A stretch of DNA of 64,000 nucleotides, taken from contig JAJKFJ010020792.1 in assembly GCA_027382625.1 (NCBI GenBank), positions 62,001 to 126,000 on the forward strand. Direction: 5' to 3'. Positions 23,544 through 35,457 of this stretch are shown piece after piece (positions within the stretch are counted from its first letter, which is position 1; every line of letters starts with the position of its first letter). Origin of the DNA: Tetmemena sp. SeJ-2015 (lineage: Eukaryota; Ciliophora; Spirotrichea; Sporadotrichida; Oxytrichidae). Below the pieces are notes generated by a model. It made no database searches. It had not been told where the DNA came from and worked only from the letters and a program-made list of their open reading frames with translations. The position numbers and the translations under genes were made by a program.

Positions 23544-23973
23544 AGAATGCTAATTTTAGTTTTTCATATATGACTCAGAGTTAATTAAAAATTGATTTTT
23601 AAAGTAATTAACTAGGAACTTCAGCATGAGTTTGCAATCAAAATAATTTATTCCTCACTTATTGCTACTTAATCTAGAGCTTAATTAAAAAATAGCATGA
23701 ATTCACCATCTTCTTTATTCCCACAGGTTCTTCTATATCTCTGAATGATATTTCTCGTTAAAGGTAAGCAATTTTTAAAGCAAGTTAAACTTTATAATGA
23801 ATTAAAAATTAATTGAATAACTTTCAATCCTCGCAGTTAATATGTTTTTATATAATTTTAATTAATACAAACATTCAAAAAATTTCCAGATAAATTATTA
23901 AACTAAGTAGTAAAGGAAAAATATGTTCAAATCGCAAAATTAAAACTTGAAATCTGGTAAAGAGGTAGCTAAC
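23544..23973. other. Short convergent intergenic spacer
   Basis: AT-rich spacer between the 3' ends of a plus-strand and a minus-strand gene; nothing recognisable. Confidence 0.4.
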
Positions 23974-26663
23974 TCACATTTAGCTATCTTGGTTTCTCAA
24001 AGTTTGCGCAAAAGCTGAACTCTAAGTGTCAATCTTCTTGAGAAGTCTCTCCAGAAGGGTCATCTCTATCAATTCTTCTGAAGAGCACAATCTAGATTCA
24101 GTTCTTTCATTTGTGAATCTGATGTTCTCTTCATTGAATGGATCTAACTTTTGAGAACTCAGATTTTAAATTTCTTGAATCTAAGAGGATATTCTATCAC
24201 TCTTCAAACTCACTACTTCTCTTGGTTCATCAGCAAATTTCTTTGCTTGAGAGCTCTCTTCCATCATCTCCTCATCCTAAAAATACAAATTTTCATCATG
24301 AAATAATAAAATGCAGTTTCTCTAAGTATTCTGAGTTCTTGTAATTATATTGGCAAATATAACTTACCTCATGAGGAAATTGATTAACTCTGCCCTCCAC
24401 GCTTTGTTGATGACTATAATTCGCATTCTGTAGCATTCGCTCCTTGCTTTCCTCAAGCTCTATCTATCTATTCATCTCAGCCAAGTTTCTTCTATTCTCT
24501 CTTTCTCGCCTTCTGAGGTCCCTTGTATTGAAAGAGAAGAACTGAATATTTGGGCGATAGGCTTCATTCATAGAGTTAGTCTCATCCGAACTGTTATCAG
24601 CTTAATTTAACTTTTACTCAATCTCTTGCTCCATCAAACTGTCCATGTAGTCATCATACATTTGCTCCTCTTCCTCCTAAGTATATTCAACATAGTCTTC
24701 TCGCATGATTGCCTCTTCATATCTCTATCTCAGAGCCTCTTGCACAAATAAGGGCAAGTTGTCAGGTCTGAAAAACTCATCCAGGAATCTCTAATCTGCA
24801 TCTACTCTTATAGCTCCTCCCAAATCCTGAGTTTCAGGTTCAAGAGTACCCTAATAGGTGATAGGCTGCTTGCGGTCGACAACCTCTATCTATTCATAGT
24901 CTTTAAATCTCAGAGAAGTGTTCAAAGTTCTTTGAGTGAGGCTTGCCACTCTGCGGATAAAGTAGAACCTAGTCCTGCAAATCGGACACTGATTGCACTT
25001 TTCAGTTGCCCATTTATAGATGCAATCAAAGCAAAAGAGGTGAAAGCAACTTCTTTTGAGGTTGATCCTCGAGCAACTCTGCTTCACATATTTCTCAAGT
25101 TTACTTTTAACTTCCTCTGCATAGAGACTAGTAACTGAGGATTGCTTTAACTGTTCACAACAAACTGGGCAGCTGGAGTCTTCAGGGCAATCCCTATCTA
25201 TGAAGTCTTCTTATTGTAGAATATCTTTCAGTTTGAAAAGAAAATCCTAGGCATCATCATGTGAGTTTTGAGAAGATTTGAGGTTCTAACTCTGCCTCGA
25301 AGTCACCAAAGAATTTCTAAGAGACGATTAGAGCTTCGCTTTCTTAGATTGAGGCTCAAAGTACAAAGAATCTGTAATGTAGCTGTTCTCTCTTGCTCTC
25401 TTTCCAAGTAGCAAGTTTTGTAAAGAGGACGAAGGGATGTAGCTTAGATTCTGAGCCACCTGCTCGGAACCTTCAAGCCTCTATAATAGAGATATAATAA
25501 ACAACCTATAAATTAACTATAGACAATCTGCTGTGCTGATTAAATATCCTTAAGAAATTATAACTGTCTAACAATTATTTATCTGAGAGCTTTAAGGTAA
25601 AAAGCAGGAATTTCAAATCATCACAATTCGTTAAGAAATTGATCTAAATGAGAGTAGGAAACTGAGTGTAGCATATCATCCTTTTATCCTGGCAGAGTTC
25701 CTTACAAGCACTTGTAACGCAAGTATCTTCCAAGCAGGAATAGCATTTCTTAGACAATGAAAAACCGATCTAAGGATCATTCAAAGTCAACTTGTCTATC
25801 ACATAATGAAGCTTGCTCTTCTCCAGAGAACTGAAGTAGATTAAGAAGTCACTCTTATTAGTGACTTCAACTGCAGAAAGCCCCCCAATTTTGGAAAACC
25901 TTTAGCAATAAAGATAAATAAGGAGTTTACTTGAAGGATAAATGAGGCTGCTCACAATCAGAGTACTTCACAGTAGAATAATTTGAGGGAAAGTGGTTTT
26001 GATAATGGTGGATGAGCTCTTTAAATTGGATCACACTCATAGAAGAATGATTCAGAGCTGGACTGTTCAAAAGCTATTTAGAGAAGTTAAGAGTTTTTTA
26101 ACTTACTATAAGTTTTTCAAAGTTTTTCATGAATAGTTTCTCTGTCTTCGTTCTAGAGAGTTTTACTAGCTTCTTTGGCACCATATACTCTTGAAATAGG
26201 TTAAGTTTAGTTTTAAATTACTCTCGTCTATGGGAAGTAGAGCTGCAACCTATTAAAAAATAATTATGAAAATAGGCCATTTATAAAGTCAACCTCAAAT
26301 TTGGGAACAGTCAAACCTTGATGCTTGCTGTGAGTTTAAAATTAGCAATTTGAAGTAGCTTAACTTGTAGAGGAAGATCTGCAGACTGAAGAAGGATTTG
26401 CTTGTTGTTGTCCTGAGGATACACTGCTTAGAGAATTTACAAACTCACTAAATTACTTGAGTGTCTTTTTGTTTTCAGCAGTATAAATTGAAATCTACAT
26501 CTTTATAGATGTCATTTTTAAGAAGAGTAGATTTTTTCTCCTCTTCATAGAAAGTTTTTAACTCCTCTTTGCTTATGTTGCTATATATGTAAAATTAAGA
26601 ATTTAAGGGATGATCTTACACTTGACGAAGCTGGCTTCTTGTCATAGGTAGAGTTCTATTCAT
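23974..26663 (-). CDS. RING-finger protein (putative E3 ubiquitin ligase)
   Basis: The start is MNRTLPMTRSQLRQV, followed by an intron and NISKEELKTFYEEEKKS. A Cys cluster near 25,720-25,680 (KKCYSCLEDTCVTSACKELC) may bind zinc. The RING lies at about 25,180-24,960: CPVCCEQL, then SCFHLFCFDCIYKW, then CNQCPICRTRF, giving the C3HC4-like series C-x2-C...C-x-H-x2-C-x2-C...C-x2-C. Downstream are acidic Glu/Met-rich and low-complexity segments, then NERTESRLCSSEELIEM, ending with TGA at 23974-23976. Several frame changes upstream of the RING suggest unremoved IESs. Transfer of ubiquitin from an E2 is the family role; the target is unknown. Confidence 0.75.
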
Positions 26664-26873
26664 AGTTGCAAGTATGGTGAGGTGTCTGCTTTAAAATAAG
26701 AAAAATACGAACTGGCGGTAAGTTATTCAAATGAGTTAAAAGTAGTAGGAGTTTGTTGGGCTAAAGATTTGCAGACAACAATTTAATTATTTATACTTTT
26801 GATAGTTACGAATCCATCCTATCCTGGCAAATAGAGATGATTTTATAAATTTCAAAATTAAATTAACTTTTCA

Positions 26874-29800
26874 ATGCAACACTAATATATAACTGAATAC
26901 CTCAAAACTACGGGCCTAAATGGGATACTCATAGAGGCCTTTGATAAGATAAGCAAAGATAAGCCAAGTGAGCCCATTAAATTCCTTGCAAACTACCTTC
27001 TATTTTTATTCAAGAGAGAGCTCATCTTTACAAAGAAGTAAACCATGAAGTAATTAAATTTTAAAGTAAGAATTCCAAAGACTTGGAAACCATAAATAGG
27101 TAGTAGGTACTTCTATTAGTCATTTATTTTTAAATCTCTAGCGAGGTTGAGGAAATAATATAAGTGGACTCTGTAAATCAGCAGACTCTGAAGGATTTGA
27201 AACGCCCATTCAGGAAAAGCAATTAAAAGACTGTCACCATCAAACCTTAATTGAAATTTAATTAGCACTTATCTTTTCTAAATAAACCAATCTCTACAGT
27301 GAGTGTTACTAACTCTAATAATTTCATAACGCTTACTAAAATAAGAGACAAATAAAAGATTAGTGATTAAGAACAAGCTATCATAGATTTGTTAATTAAC
27401 ATAAATATTGAAAATAGAAGAAGAGGAGGCAGAAAATATAAATGAAGAAGGTGATGATGACGAATATTGCATGCCCACACAGAAACCAACAGTTGCAATT
27501 AAGGACTCAAAGAGTAATGTATATCAAACTGTAATTTCAAAGCAAAATCTCACTACCCAAGTTCTCACTTAAAGAAATGATGCCAACTAAGAAGAAGATG
27601 AGAGCGGGGTATTTTAGCTTTCCAAAGACGGTCAAAAGATTTATCTCGATAATGTTAAGAAACAGTACGAACATGATTACAATGGACATCTAGATCAACT
27701 AATCCAAAGATGTAGCAAGAATTGAAATTTTGAATTTAAAAATATTCATAATGAATCAAAGCGCGCATTTTGTCTCTTACAACTCTTATGCAGGCCCTAC
27801 TAGAGACCTCGACACACTAAATCTTTTCATTCTTTAATCTATATTAGTTTAATCTGTTTGACTACCTAAAAATAAGATCAAGCATTTACAGTAATATCTT
27901 AAGCGTAAAGGAATTAGCTCGTGGAGGAGAAGCCATAGTTTACAGACTAGACTATGTTGGGACCGATGAGGTTGTCATAAAAACTACTATTCTATAAAAA
28001 TATATCAATGATTATAAAAAATTCTTGAAGATCATCTTGATGATCTTAAGTTCATGTAGTAAGCGTATAGAGACATCATGACAGAGACTCAGAATTTGAA
28101 ACTACTATAAACTAAAGACCAGCAATTCGTAGCCTCAGTCAAAGAAGAAATCATCGAGTACGATTCAGTTCAAAATCTTATCTCAAGGTATTCTTAATTA
28201 TGTTTTATTGCGTCATCGTAGAAAGAGCTCAATACATCCCATTCATATTTTTATGATAAAGAAATTTAAACTAATCTACAGTTTGTGGGACTTGCTATAA
28301 ATTTGGCAGTCAGAAGAACTCTCCAACAAGTACTTGGAATTCTACTCTCCACTAAAACTTGCTTACTACTTTTACCAAGCTCTTTAGATTCTTTGCTACT
28401 TGCATCAAAGAAATCTCTACTACGGAGACATGAAGCCACAAAATCTGCTGGTATTTAGGAACCAACAAGTTAAAGTTGGAGATCTGGGCATATCCATAAA
28501 GCTAGATCCTTCAAGAAAAGAGAGTGAAGCTATTTATAAACTGAAAGGTCTTTCTGGTGCTTTTGCGTCTGAAGCCATGAATGAGGCATTCAATTACAGG
28601 CAGAGGGTGTCTCAGTCTGAGCTCTGGGAATTCGATAAGTTTCAACTCATCAGGACTTTCTAGCAATGCTTACTCATGACTAAGAATGTTAGTGTTAATG
28701 AAGCAGATATAAAGTTTTCTTAATTTAAATAAAAATTATTTAAATATGGAGAACTCTAAGATATGCAACTAAATGCTACAAGATTATATTTTCTATATAT
28801 TTTAGACTATTTAAAGACTTACTAGAATTATCTATTGAAGAAACTACATTAATTTATTCAAGTAATTTGGGTGAGTATTTTATTTTACATTAAAGTATAG
28901 GGCCTTCTTTATCTAGAACAATACAGCTATTCTTAGATTGATAGATATCATGAATAGAGAGTTTATATTTTAAGCAAATATTTTTAAACTTTAATTTGGA
29001 GTATTTTAAAGTTGAAGCAGTCAGCACTTCAAAAGATAGCTTAAATCTCTAAGTATGGAGAAACTCTGAGGGAGAAATTATTTTCTGAGCTAGATAGATT
29101 CCATTATAATAAGTCTGGAAAAGTTATATAGACAAGAGAATATAGAGAGTAACTCAAAGAAGATTAGAAAAATGATATGGAATAGCTTGATTTTCTCCAT
29201 TTGCCTCAAGGTCTAAATGAGGAGGAGGAGGAGCAAATCGTAAAAAATTCTTATTTCAAAAGCAAATACACATTTTCAATTTTAATATTCGTAATAGGAG
29301 AAAGGGATTAAGATCTTAAGAAGATTATCCTAGCAATTCAAAATTTGAATAATATTTCTTCTTCTTTTAATTTTAGAGCCCTATAGAGATCTCACAGATA
29401 GTCAAGGGTTTACAATATAATTTTTTATTACAGTATTCTCAAGTAATTATCTGTTAAATCCAATAGCTTCCTAGTAAATTACCCATTTATTATCCAAAAT
29501 TCTTAATCCTTAACACTTTGGTTTACTTCTACACCTCAGATAAGAACAGCAATAGCCCAGTGAAGACTTAATTCACGAAAGAAAAAATTATCTATGACTC
29601 TGATCAAGCAAGATTAATATAATTCTACTGTAAATATTTTAGACATGATTCTTATGCAAGATTCAATGACTTTCTAAGGGAAACTGACTATGTTGAGATC
29701 GAATTGTACATTTAGTGGCAGGAGCTAGTAGTGACAGACTACACTTTCTACGAGACACTAGCTACGGAATTCAACGATGGACAGCACTTGGATAATACGA

Positions 29801-31255
29801 GTAGATAGATTCTCACCCCTGCGTTCCTTAGATTTATAGTTAACTTATTTATCCTGAAGTTGTTCTTTACATAGGATAATAATATTTTCTAATTAGTAAT
29901 AAGTCTTTTTAAGAAATTATATTAATTATATTCCTAAAATTTTACTTTACTTTACTTTACTGAAGTTGTTCTGCCTGCAAACCATAATCCATTCCAACTA
30001 TGAGTTTGATCCAAGCAGAAGATACTTTGAGGAGCTTGCCTATCAAATTGAACCTACGAGGTCCATGGGATTATTCATTCTAGTATCTTACTTATTTTAT
30101 TAAGGATTGAACAGGATTCACACTCTCGTAGCCAAGATAGGTAGCAGTATAATAGCTGAGTAGTACAATTTAGATGGAGCTAACAACTTTTTTTATTAAA
30201 GTATGAGTGCAAATTTTATAGCAGCCCTTGAGTAATGGATTGGTTAAGTCCATGGCTTTGATTTTCAAGACCCCTTTTCTGGCACTATCGAAAGAGCAAG
30301 TGCAAATAAAGCAAAAAATATTTAGCCATATTATCTTCACATTTTTGAAATGATTTATGGATGCTGTGATTATCTTTTTGGAGACTATAAGAGAAGAAAA
30401 ATTGAAATATTCCCCAGAGACAGCTAAAACATTAAGCGAGAAGTGGCTTTAAAGAGCCAGAGACATCTTTGGAGAGTCTAGCTCCTAAGCACTATTTTTC
30501 TACGGTGCAGTTGGAGAGCAAGTTCTAAAGCAAATTGTAGCAGAAAGTAGTGGGGATATTCTCACTGCTGACGAAAGACCTATAGAATTAAAACGAAGAG
30601 TAGGTAAAATAAGTCAATTTTTTTAAAGAGTATAATTCTAACAAGCATAGGCTTTCTTAGATAAATTTTCAAAACTTTCGATGGAGTCTCTATTAACTGC
30701 ACTTAGCATTTACGAGGAATTGGGTGCATAATTTGAAAATGAGATTGAAAAGCTACTCGCAGGTTAGAAGCATCGCCTTGGGATGTATCAATTCGATTCG
30801 AACGAGCTCTTCAAAGCAGTCTTTATAAAGACTAAAAATGAAGAGCCCGCACATAAATTCTTTGTTCTCTATAAAGGAGATTTTGAAGGAATGCTTTCTG
30901 CAAGGGCGCAACTTGCTATGCTTGAAACTCAAGGAGGGGATGCAATGAAGGAGATCATTCAAGCAACTAAATCACAGTTGAATATGTGGTTTTCACCACT
31001 GTGTAGAAGCAAACGGATTTATGAGGTTTTGATGAGATTTTATTATCATATTTATTCATTTTCAATTATAACTTTCTATTTTTCAGTGGGATATATCTAG
31101 ATGAGCCAACAAAAAAGATCACTTATGAAACTCAAGAACTCTTTAAATTTTTGTTAAAGAGCCTTATAAATACCAATCAACACAAGAAAAGAGAAACTAT
31201 GAAACGAGGATTTAGACTTTTGATAAACTCATCAGCTCCAAACTCTAGCTTTTGA
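26874..31255 (+). CDS. Dpy-30 motif fused to a divergent protein kinase domain
   Basis: The N-terminus MQHQYITEYLKTTGLNG...KDKPSEPIKFLANYLL is a Dpy-30 (RIIa-like docking) motif, a dimerisation module common in ciliary and chromatin complexes. After an acidic linker (KIEEEEAENINEEGDDDE) comes a kinase-like domain: ELARGGEAIVYRLDYVG (Gly loop), VVIKTT (Lys), YYGDMKPQNLLVF (catalytic loop with Asp, Lys, Asn) and VKVGDLGIS (DLG in place of DFG). A further ~650 residues carry helical segments and a Lys/Thr-rich C-terminus ending NSSAPNSSF with TGA at 31253-31255. At first the Dpy-30 frame seems to stop at 27723. Excising a GAAT-bounded insert joins it to the kinase frame, so this is one gene. Other unresolved breaks lie at about 27,000-27,160, 28,010-28,290 and 28,740-29,030. 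Whether the kinase is active is unknown. Confidence 0.78.
27338..27410. other. IES, 73 nt, pointer AAAATA
   Basis: AAAATA lies at 27338-27343 and 27411-27416. Removal joins NSNNFITLTKI to EEEEAENINEEG and corrects the frame. Confidence 0.75.
27719..27752. other. IES, 34 nt, pointer GAAT
   Basis: GAAT lies at 27719-27722 and 27753-27756. Removal deletes the TGA at 27723 and fuses the Dpy-30 frame (LIQRCSKN) to the kinase frame (QSAHFVSYNS). The frame shift matches. Confidence 0.75.
27820..27850. other. IES, 31 nt, pointer AATCT
   Basis: AATCT lies at 27820-27824 and 27851-27855. Removal joins DLDTLNL to FDYLKIRSSIYSN ahead of the kinase Gly loop. Confidence 0.8.
29854..29959. other. IES, 106 nt, 13-nt pointer, contains TTTAC repeats
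   Basis: The 13-nt direct repeat CTGAAGTTGTTCT lies at 29854-29866 and 29960-29972. Removal joins IVNLFILKLF to CLQTIIHSNYEFDPSRRYF with correct frame. The right end of the insert is a TTTAC microsatellite. Confidence 0.88.
29941..29960. repeat. (TTTAC)4 microsatellite
   Basis: Four perfect copies of TTTAC form the right edge of the 106-nt IES. Confidence 0.95.
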
Positions 31256-31589
31256 AGTGATAATATATTTGAGAGAATCGAAGTTTGCGTTTTTTTACTT
31301 TTCCTATAGTTTTGATTTCTAATAATACTAAAGGATTATTAAACTTCAAGAGTGGATAAGAATTTGATAGCAATCGTGAAGAAACTGTTTAAATAGATAG
31401 ATGAGAAAAATTTGGACTTATTCCTACCCCAAATAGCCTGGAATAATTATAATTTGCATAATTGTAATAAATAAGGATACCTAAAATCCGACAAAAGTAT
31501 CAATCCGAATTCACGACCAATAATTCTAGACCTAAAATTGCTTATGACCACATTTTATAAAATCAATTTTCTATATTGATCTATCTTAA
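31256..31589. other. Intergenic, AT-rich
   Basis: Spacer between the kinase gene stop and the next ATG. No convincing frame was seen. Confidence 0.4.
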
Positions 31590-34500
31590 ATGAGTCAGCC
31601 AGTACCATTGAAAATTATATACAAGGGAGAGACTAAAAAGAGAAGGTCTCTCGATAATTATAAAACACTTGAGGAGTTCGTGTGCAGAACTTTATATTTA
31701 ATAACTGATATTTTTCCATTTTAAACCTACTCTTTGACTAGCCTGAGTTTTAAGATATTCTATCTTGATTCTGCTAGGGATCTCATCAGCTAAATTTATA
31801 AATTTGAATGAGATGAAATCTTAATTATTGATTGAGCGTCAGTAATGATGAAGATCTAGAGAATTTCAAAGAAGAGAAAGACAACCTAGGCGCTGAGGGC
31901 CTCAAACTCTACATTTTTAACAGCTCTGAAGAGGCGAGAGAGACACTACTCGGTGGGGAGAGTGTAATGATGAGTCAGTAATTTTCTAGAGATATAAATC
32001 CTAATCATGGAAGTGGTCAGCCAATCAACCTCCCTAAAGAGTAAATACCATTTCTCATATTAGATACAAAAGAATTATCATATAAAGACTAGTTGTTATC
32101 AGTAGACCACAATCCACTCTTTAGAATTTTATTAGAAAAATATGTTGTGCCTTTAATTTAGAAGCAGGCCTTCTGTGGAAAATGCAGACTTCATAACTCC
32201 AGCAGGCAGAACTGAGAGACAAGCATCAGTGTTTGGTAAAGACTAAAAGCCTTAGCCTTCTATTGTTTAGAAGCAAGATGCTTATGGAATTCACAACCCT
32301 GCTTTGATGGACAAAGTCTAAGCTCTACAACAAACTATATTTGTCTCTTGATGAATCAACATATTCAATAAACCACTTTCGAGGAGTTTAAATCTCATTC
32401 TTAAGTAAAGCAAACCTATCCCGAGCGTACAGTTACCCTCAACAGTGGAGGAAACCCTATGCTCCAGAATTAGGAAACAGCTCAGGTAAATAACAGCGCT
32501 TCCTTCAGAGTAAACTAAAATGACAGATATAATCAGCCAACTTTTTAGGATTTCGATGACTTGAGAAGCGAGTATGATATTGCTCAGGGCATGGATGAGT
32601 CTATGCTTTCTCAGTCTATCATCATCAATGATAGGGATGTTGTGAACTAACTCAACTCCTCCGAGGTTCTACACGAAGCTATTCATAAGAAGCCTCAGAT
32701 GAAGCCAGTTGAAAGCGCAGCTCAAAATCATTACTAAGGTCCTTTCCAAGTGCCAAGCTTCCAGGAAAAGTATCCAGATCTTATCAAGGAACTAAGTGAG
32801 GAGCAAGCCGAGGAGTCTTATGACCTCTCTCGCCAAGCTTCGGTGATTCCAGCCACTGATCTAGTTGGGCACAAGGTTTCCTAATAGGACAGCAAAATTA
32901 GGAACACAGTGGCTTCTTAACAGCCTATTCAAGATGATTAGAGCCAGTAGTGTTAATATCTTAGTTTCTATTTGAAAGGAGCTTTGTAAATATTGTAGGA
33001 AGCGGAGGAAAACAATGATGTAAGATAGATAGATGACAGTGACGATGAAGGAAGTCGCTTCAGCAATAATTTACTCAACTTAGGAGGCAGGGGAAAGAGG
33101 GCCTCCACCAAGATGGTGAGAATTGATGACAGTAGTTCAAGCTTTGGGCGAAGTGACACCACAAATACTCAATTCACTTCGATCAAGAGAGTAGACACTT
33201 TTGATCAGTATTCTCAAAACTAACAGGAGGATTTTGAGGAGATTAAGGAATCTCAAGATGAAATAAGTATTTATAAGTTTGAATGAAATGAGATTTAATT
33301 TATAAAAAAAGTTTTAATGAACCAATTCAAAAGAATCAGGACCACCAGTAGCTTCATCACGTTCATCAAGAAAATCCATTAGCTCAAGATGATATTCTCG
33401 ACCCTTAAAAATATTTAATATTTATAAAACCCTATTCTGGAGCAGAGCCCCTCTCTTGAGTCTTAAAGCAGTGAAAGCCACCTTGCTTTCAAGGACGGAA
33501 GCAGGTGTGGTTTCTGCGAAGGCTCCGGCAAAGTAACTTCAAAAACTTGGATTTTCTTCTAGCAACTTCTCTAACAAGAAATCTAGAAGTTCATCCCTAT
33601 TCTCAAGGAGCAGTTCCTTCAGTCACAAAATGAGTCTCAAATGCTAGAAAATGTCAACAATATAAATCATTTTTGTGTGTATTATCAAGATTTAAAAAAC
33701 ATATTGTCTTAATATAGATGAGAAGAATCTTGAGAGCAAAATTCAGGCTGTACATGAGGGTATCAAATGCTAGTCATGCGGTAATGAGCCAATCGTGGGC
33801 AAGAGATTCAAGTGCGTTGAGTGCTTAGCCTTTGACTTATGTGAACTGTGTGAGCTCTAGAACGAGCACCCACTATCTCATGAATTAATTTCTTATCTTA
33901 TTTCCCTTAACTGTATAATGATTTAGTCTGTATTCGAGAGCCTAAGCCACAGAAATAAGAGATCATACCAATTGTCCAGAATGAAGCATTAAAATTAATT
34001 AATTAATTAATTTTAAATCAATTAGAAAGCGAAGGAAGAACAACCTGCTCAAGTACAGTCGGAAGTAGTCGAAGAAATGGTTTGAAAATGAGTTTTTTAA
34101 TTATTAATGGATGATTTATAGAAGCTCTAACTTGAAATGAATAGCCTCATCAACTAAAATGCTTTCGAGCCCTCTCCAAAAATTAAGCAACCCAGCGAAG
34201 AGATAAAGTAATAATAATTTAATCTATATAAATTTTCCTTAAACAGTTCATATTTATGCTTGTAATTGCCAGCTTTAGCAGGAGAACTTTAAAAGTAAGG
34301 CGAGCAGATTTAGCCCGAAATTGATGTTAAGGCATCTTATGATCCCCAAGCATCTTAAATTTTCGGAGCTTAGATTGCCCCCTCTGGAAATTACAAAGCA
34401 AAGGTGATTAAAGAATCCATTCCAGATAAGCAGGAAGTAGAGGCTGGATCGAGTTTCAAAAAGACTTGGACTTTTAGAAATGACGGCAGTAGTGTCTGGC

Positions 34501-35457
34501 CCAGAGACATGCACCTGAAGTACTAAAATGGTACTGCTATGGGACAAATAGCGTTTACATTGATAAGGATGTGAAGCCAGGCGACTATGTGGATGTAACA
34601 ATTGAGTTCACTGCTCCTTCAAAGCCAGGCAATTATATCAGCTACTTCAAACTCTGCTACGGTGTTGGAAAAGGAATCAGCAAGAAGGTTTGGTGCGACA
34701 TCGTAGTTTAATCAAGCTGTAGATTATTTCTGTGTAGTTGTTGAGGGAGAAGATCCCTTAGTGAAGTTGCAAAGAGAAATGAACTAAATGATGATCAATG
34801 AACCAGTGCAACCCGTAAAGCCAGTTGCCCAACCATACACATATATATTAATTAATCATTAACCTGATCCCAGTCCAGTGGCAGGAGGTTCTCTGTTTGG
34901 GAATCAAAGCTCCTACATGAACAATGGTTACAATCCCCTTAATGCTAGTGGATACAATTTCTAAAACCCATCTTCAGGACCCTATCCTCATGTTTAATCA
35001 AAGCATTAACCCAGCAGCAGGGGCCTTCGGTTAACAACCCCCTTACTCCAATTAATTCCCATACTATGCAAACTACCCTGGGTAGTAAGCTCAGCCCTAA
35101 CCTGGAGCTTTTCCCAACTACGGAGGAGCTTTAGGCTAGAACTATGCTGCAGTTAGCAATTCTTGGTAACAACTCTAGCAATAGCAGTAATAGCTCATGA
35201 GCATGAATGGACTTGCCAGCTCTTCATCTTAGCCTCTGCCTCATGTCCAACCTCTCAATAACTTCTAACCAATAGTACCTGTATAGCCATTACAGCAGCA
35301 ACAGCATTAGAACTAACAGTAGATGCAGCATCAACAGTAATAGCAATAGTAGCAGTAGCATCAACAGTAGCAGCAACAAAACCAATTTCTTCTATCCTAT
35401 AAGATTCAAATTTTAAATTTTTTTTGCCCCATGACTTCGAAAGAGAGAACTAGATGA
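31590..35457 (+). CDS. NBR1-like protein: PB1, ZZ zinc finger, FW domain
   Basis: The domain order matches the autophagy receptor NBR1. The N-terminal PB1-like domain begins MSQPVPLKIIYKGETKKRR and ends NDEDLENFKEE. Acidic, Ser/Gln-rich linkers follow, including CGFCEGSGK near 33,510. The ZZ zinc finger at about 33,760-33,890 reads GIKCQSCGNEPIVGKRFKC, then FDLCELCELQNEHPLSH. The FW (NBR1 central, Ig-like) domain at about 34,390-34,750 reads FKKTWTFRNDGSSVWPRD, then YISYFKLCYGVGKGISKKVW. The tail is Pro/Gln/Asn-rich, ending in long poly-Gln written with CAG, CAA, TAG and TAA, with TGA at 35455-35457. FW domains bind selective-autophagy cargo. A one-base slip near 34,550, a break near 34,990 and an IES at 34,703 interrupt it. 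Further breaks in the PB1 region (31,690-31,840) are unresolved. Confidence 0.88.
34703..34733. other. IES, 31 nt, pointer GTAGTT
   Basis: GTAGTT lies at 34703-34708 and 34734-34739. Removal joins WCDIVV to VEGEDPLVKLQ at the end of the FW domain and deletes a TGA. Confidence 0.85.
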
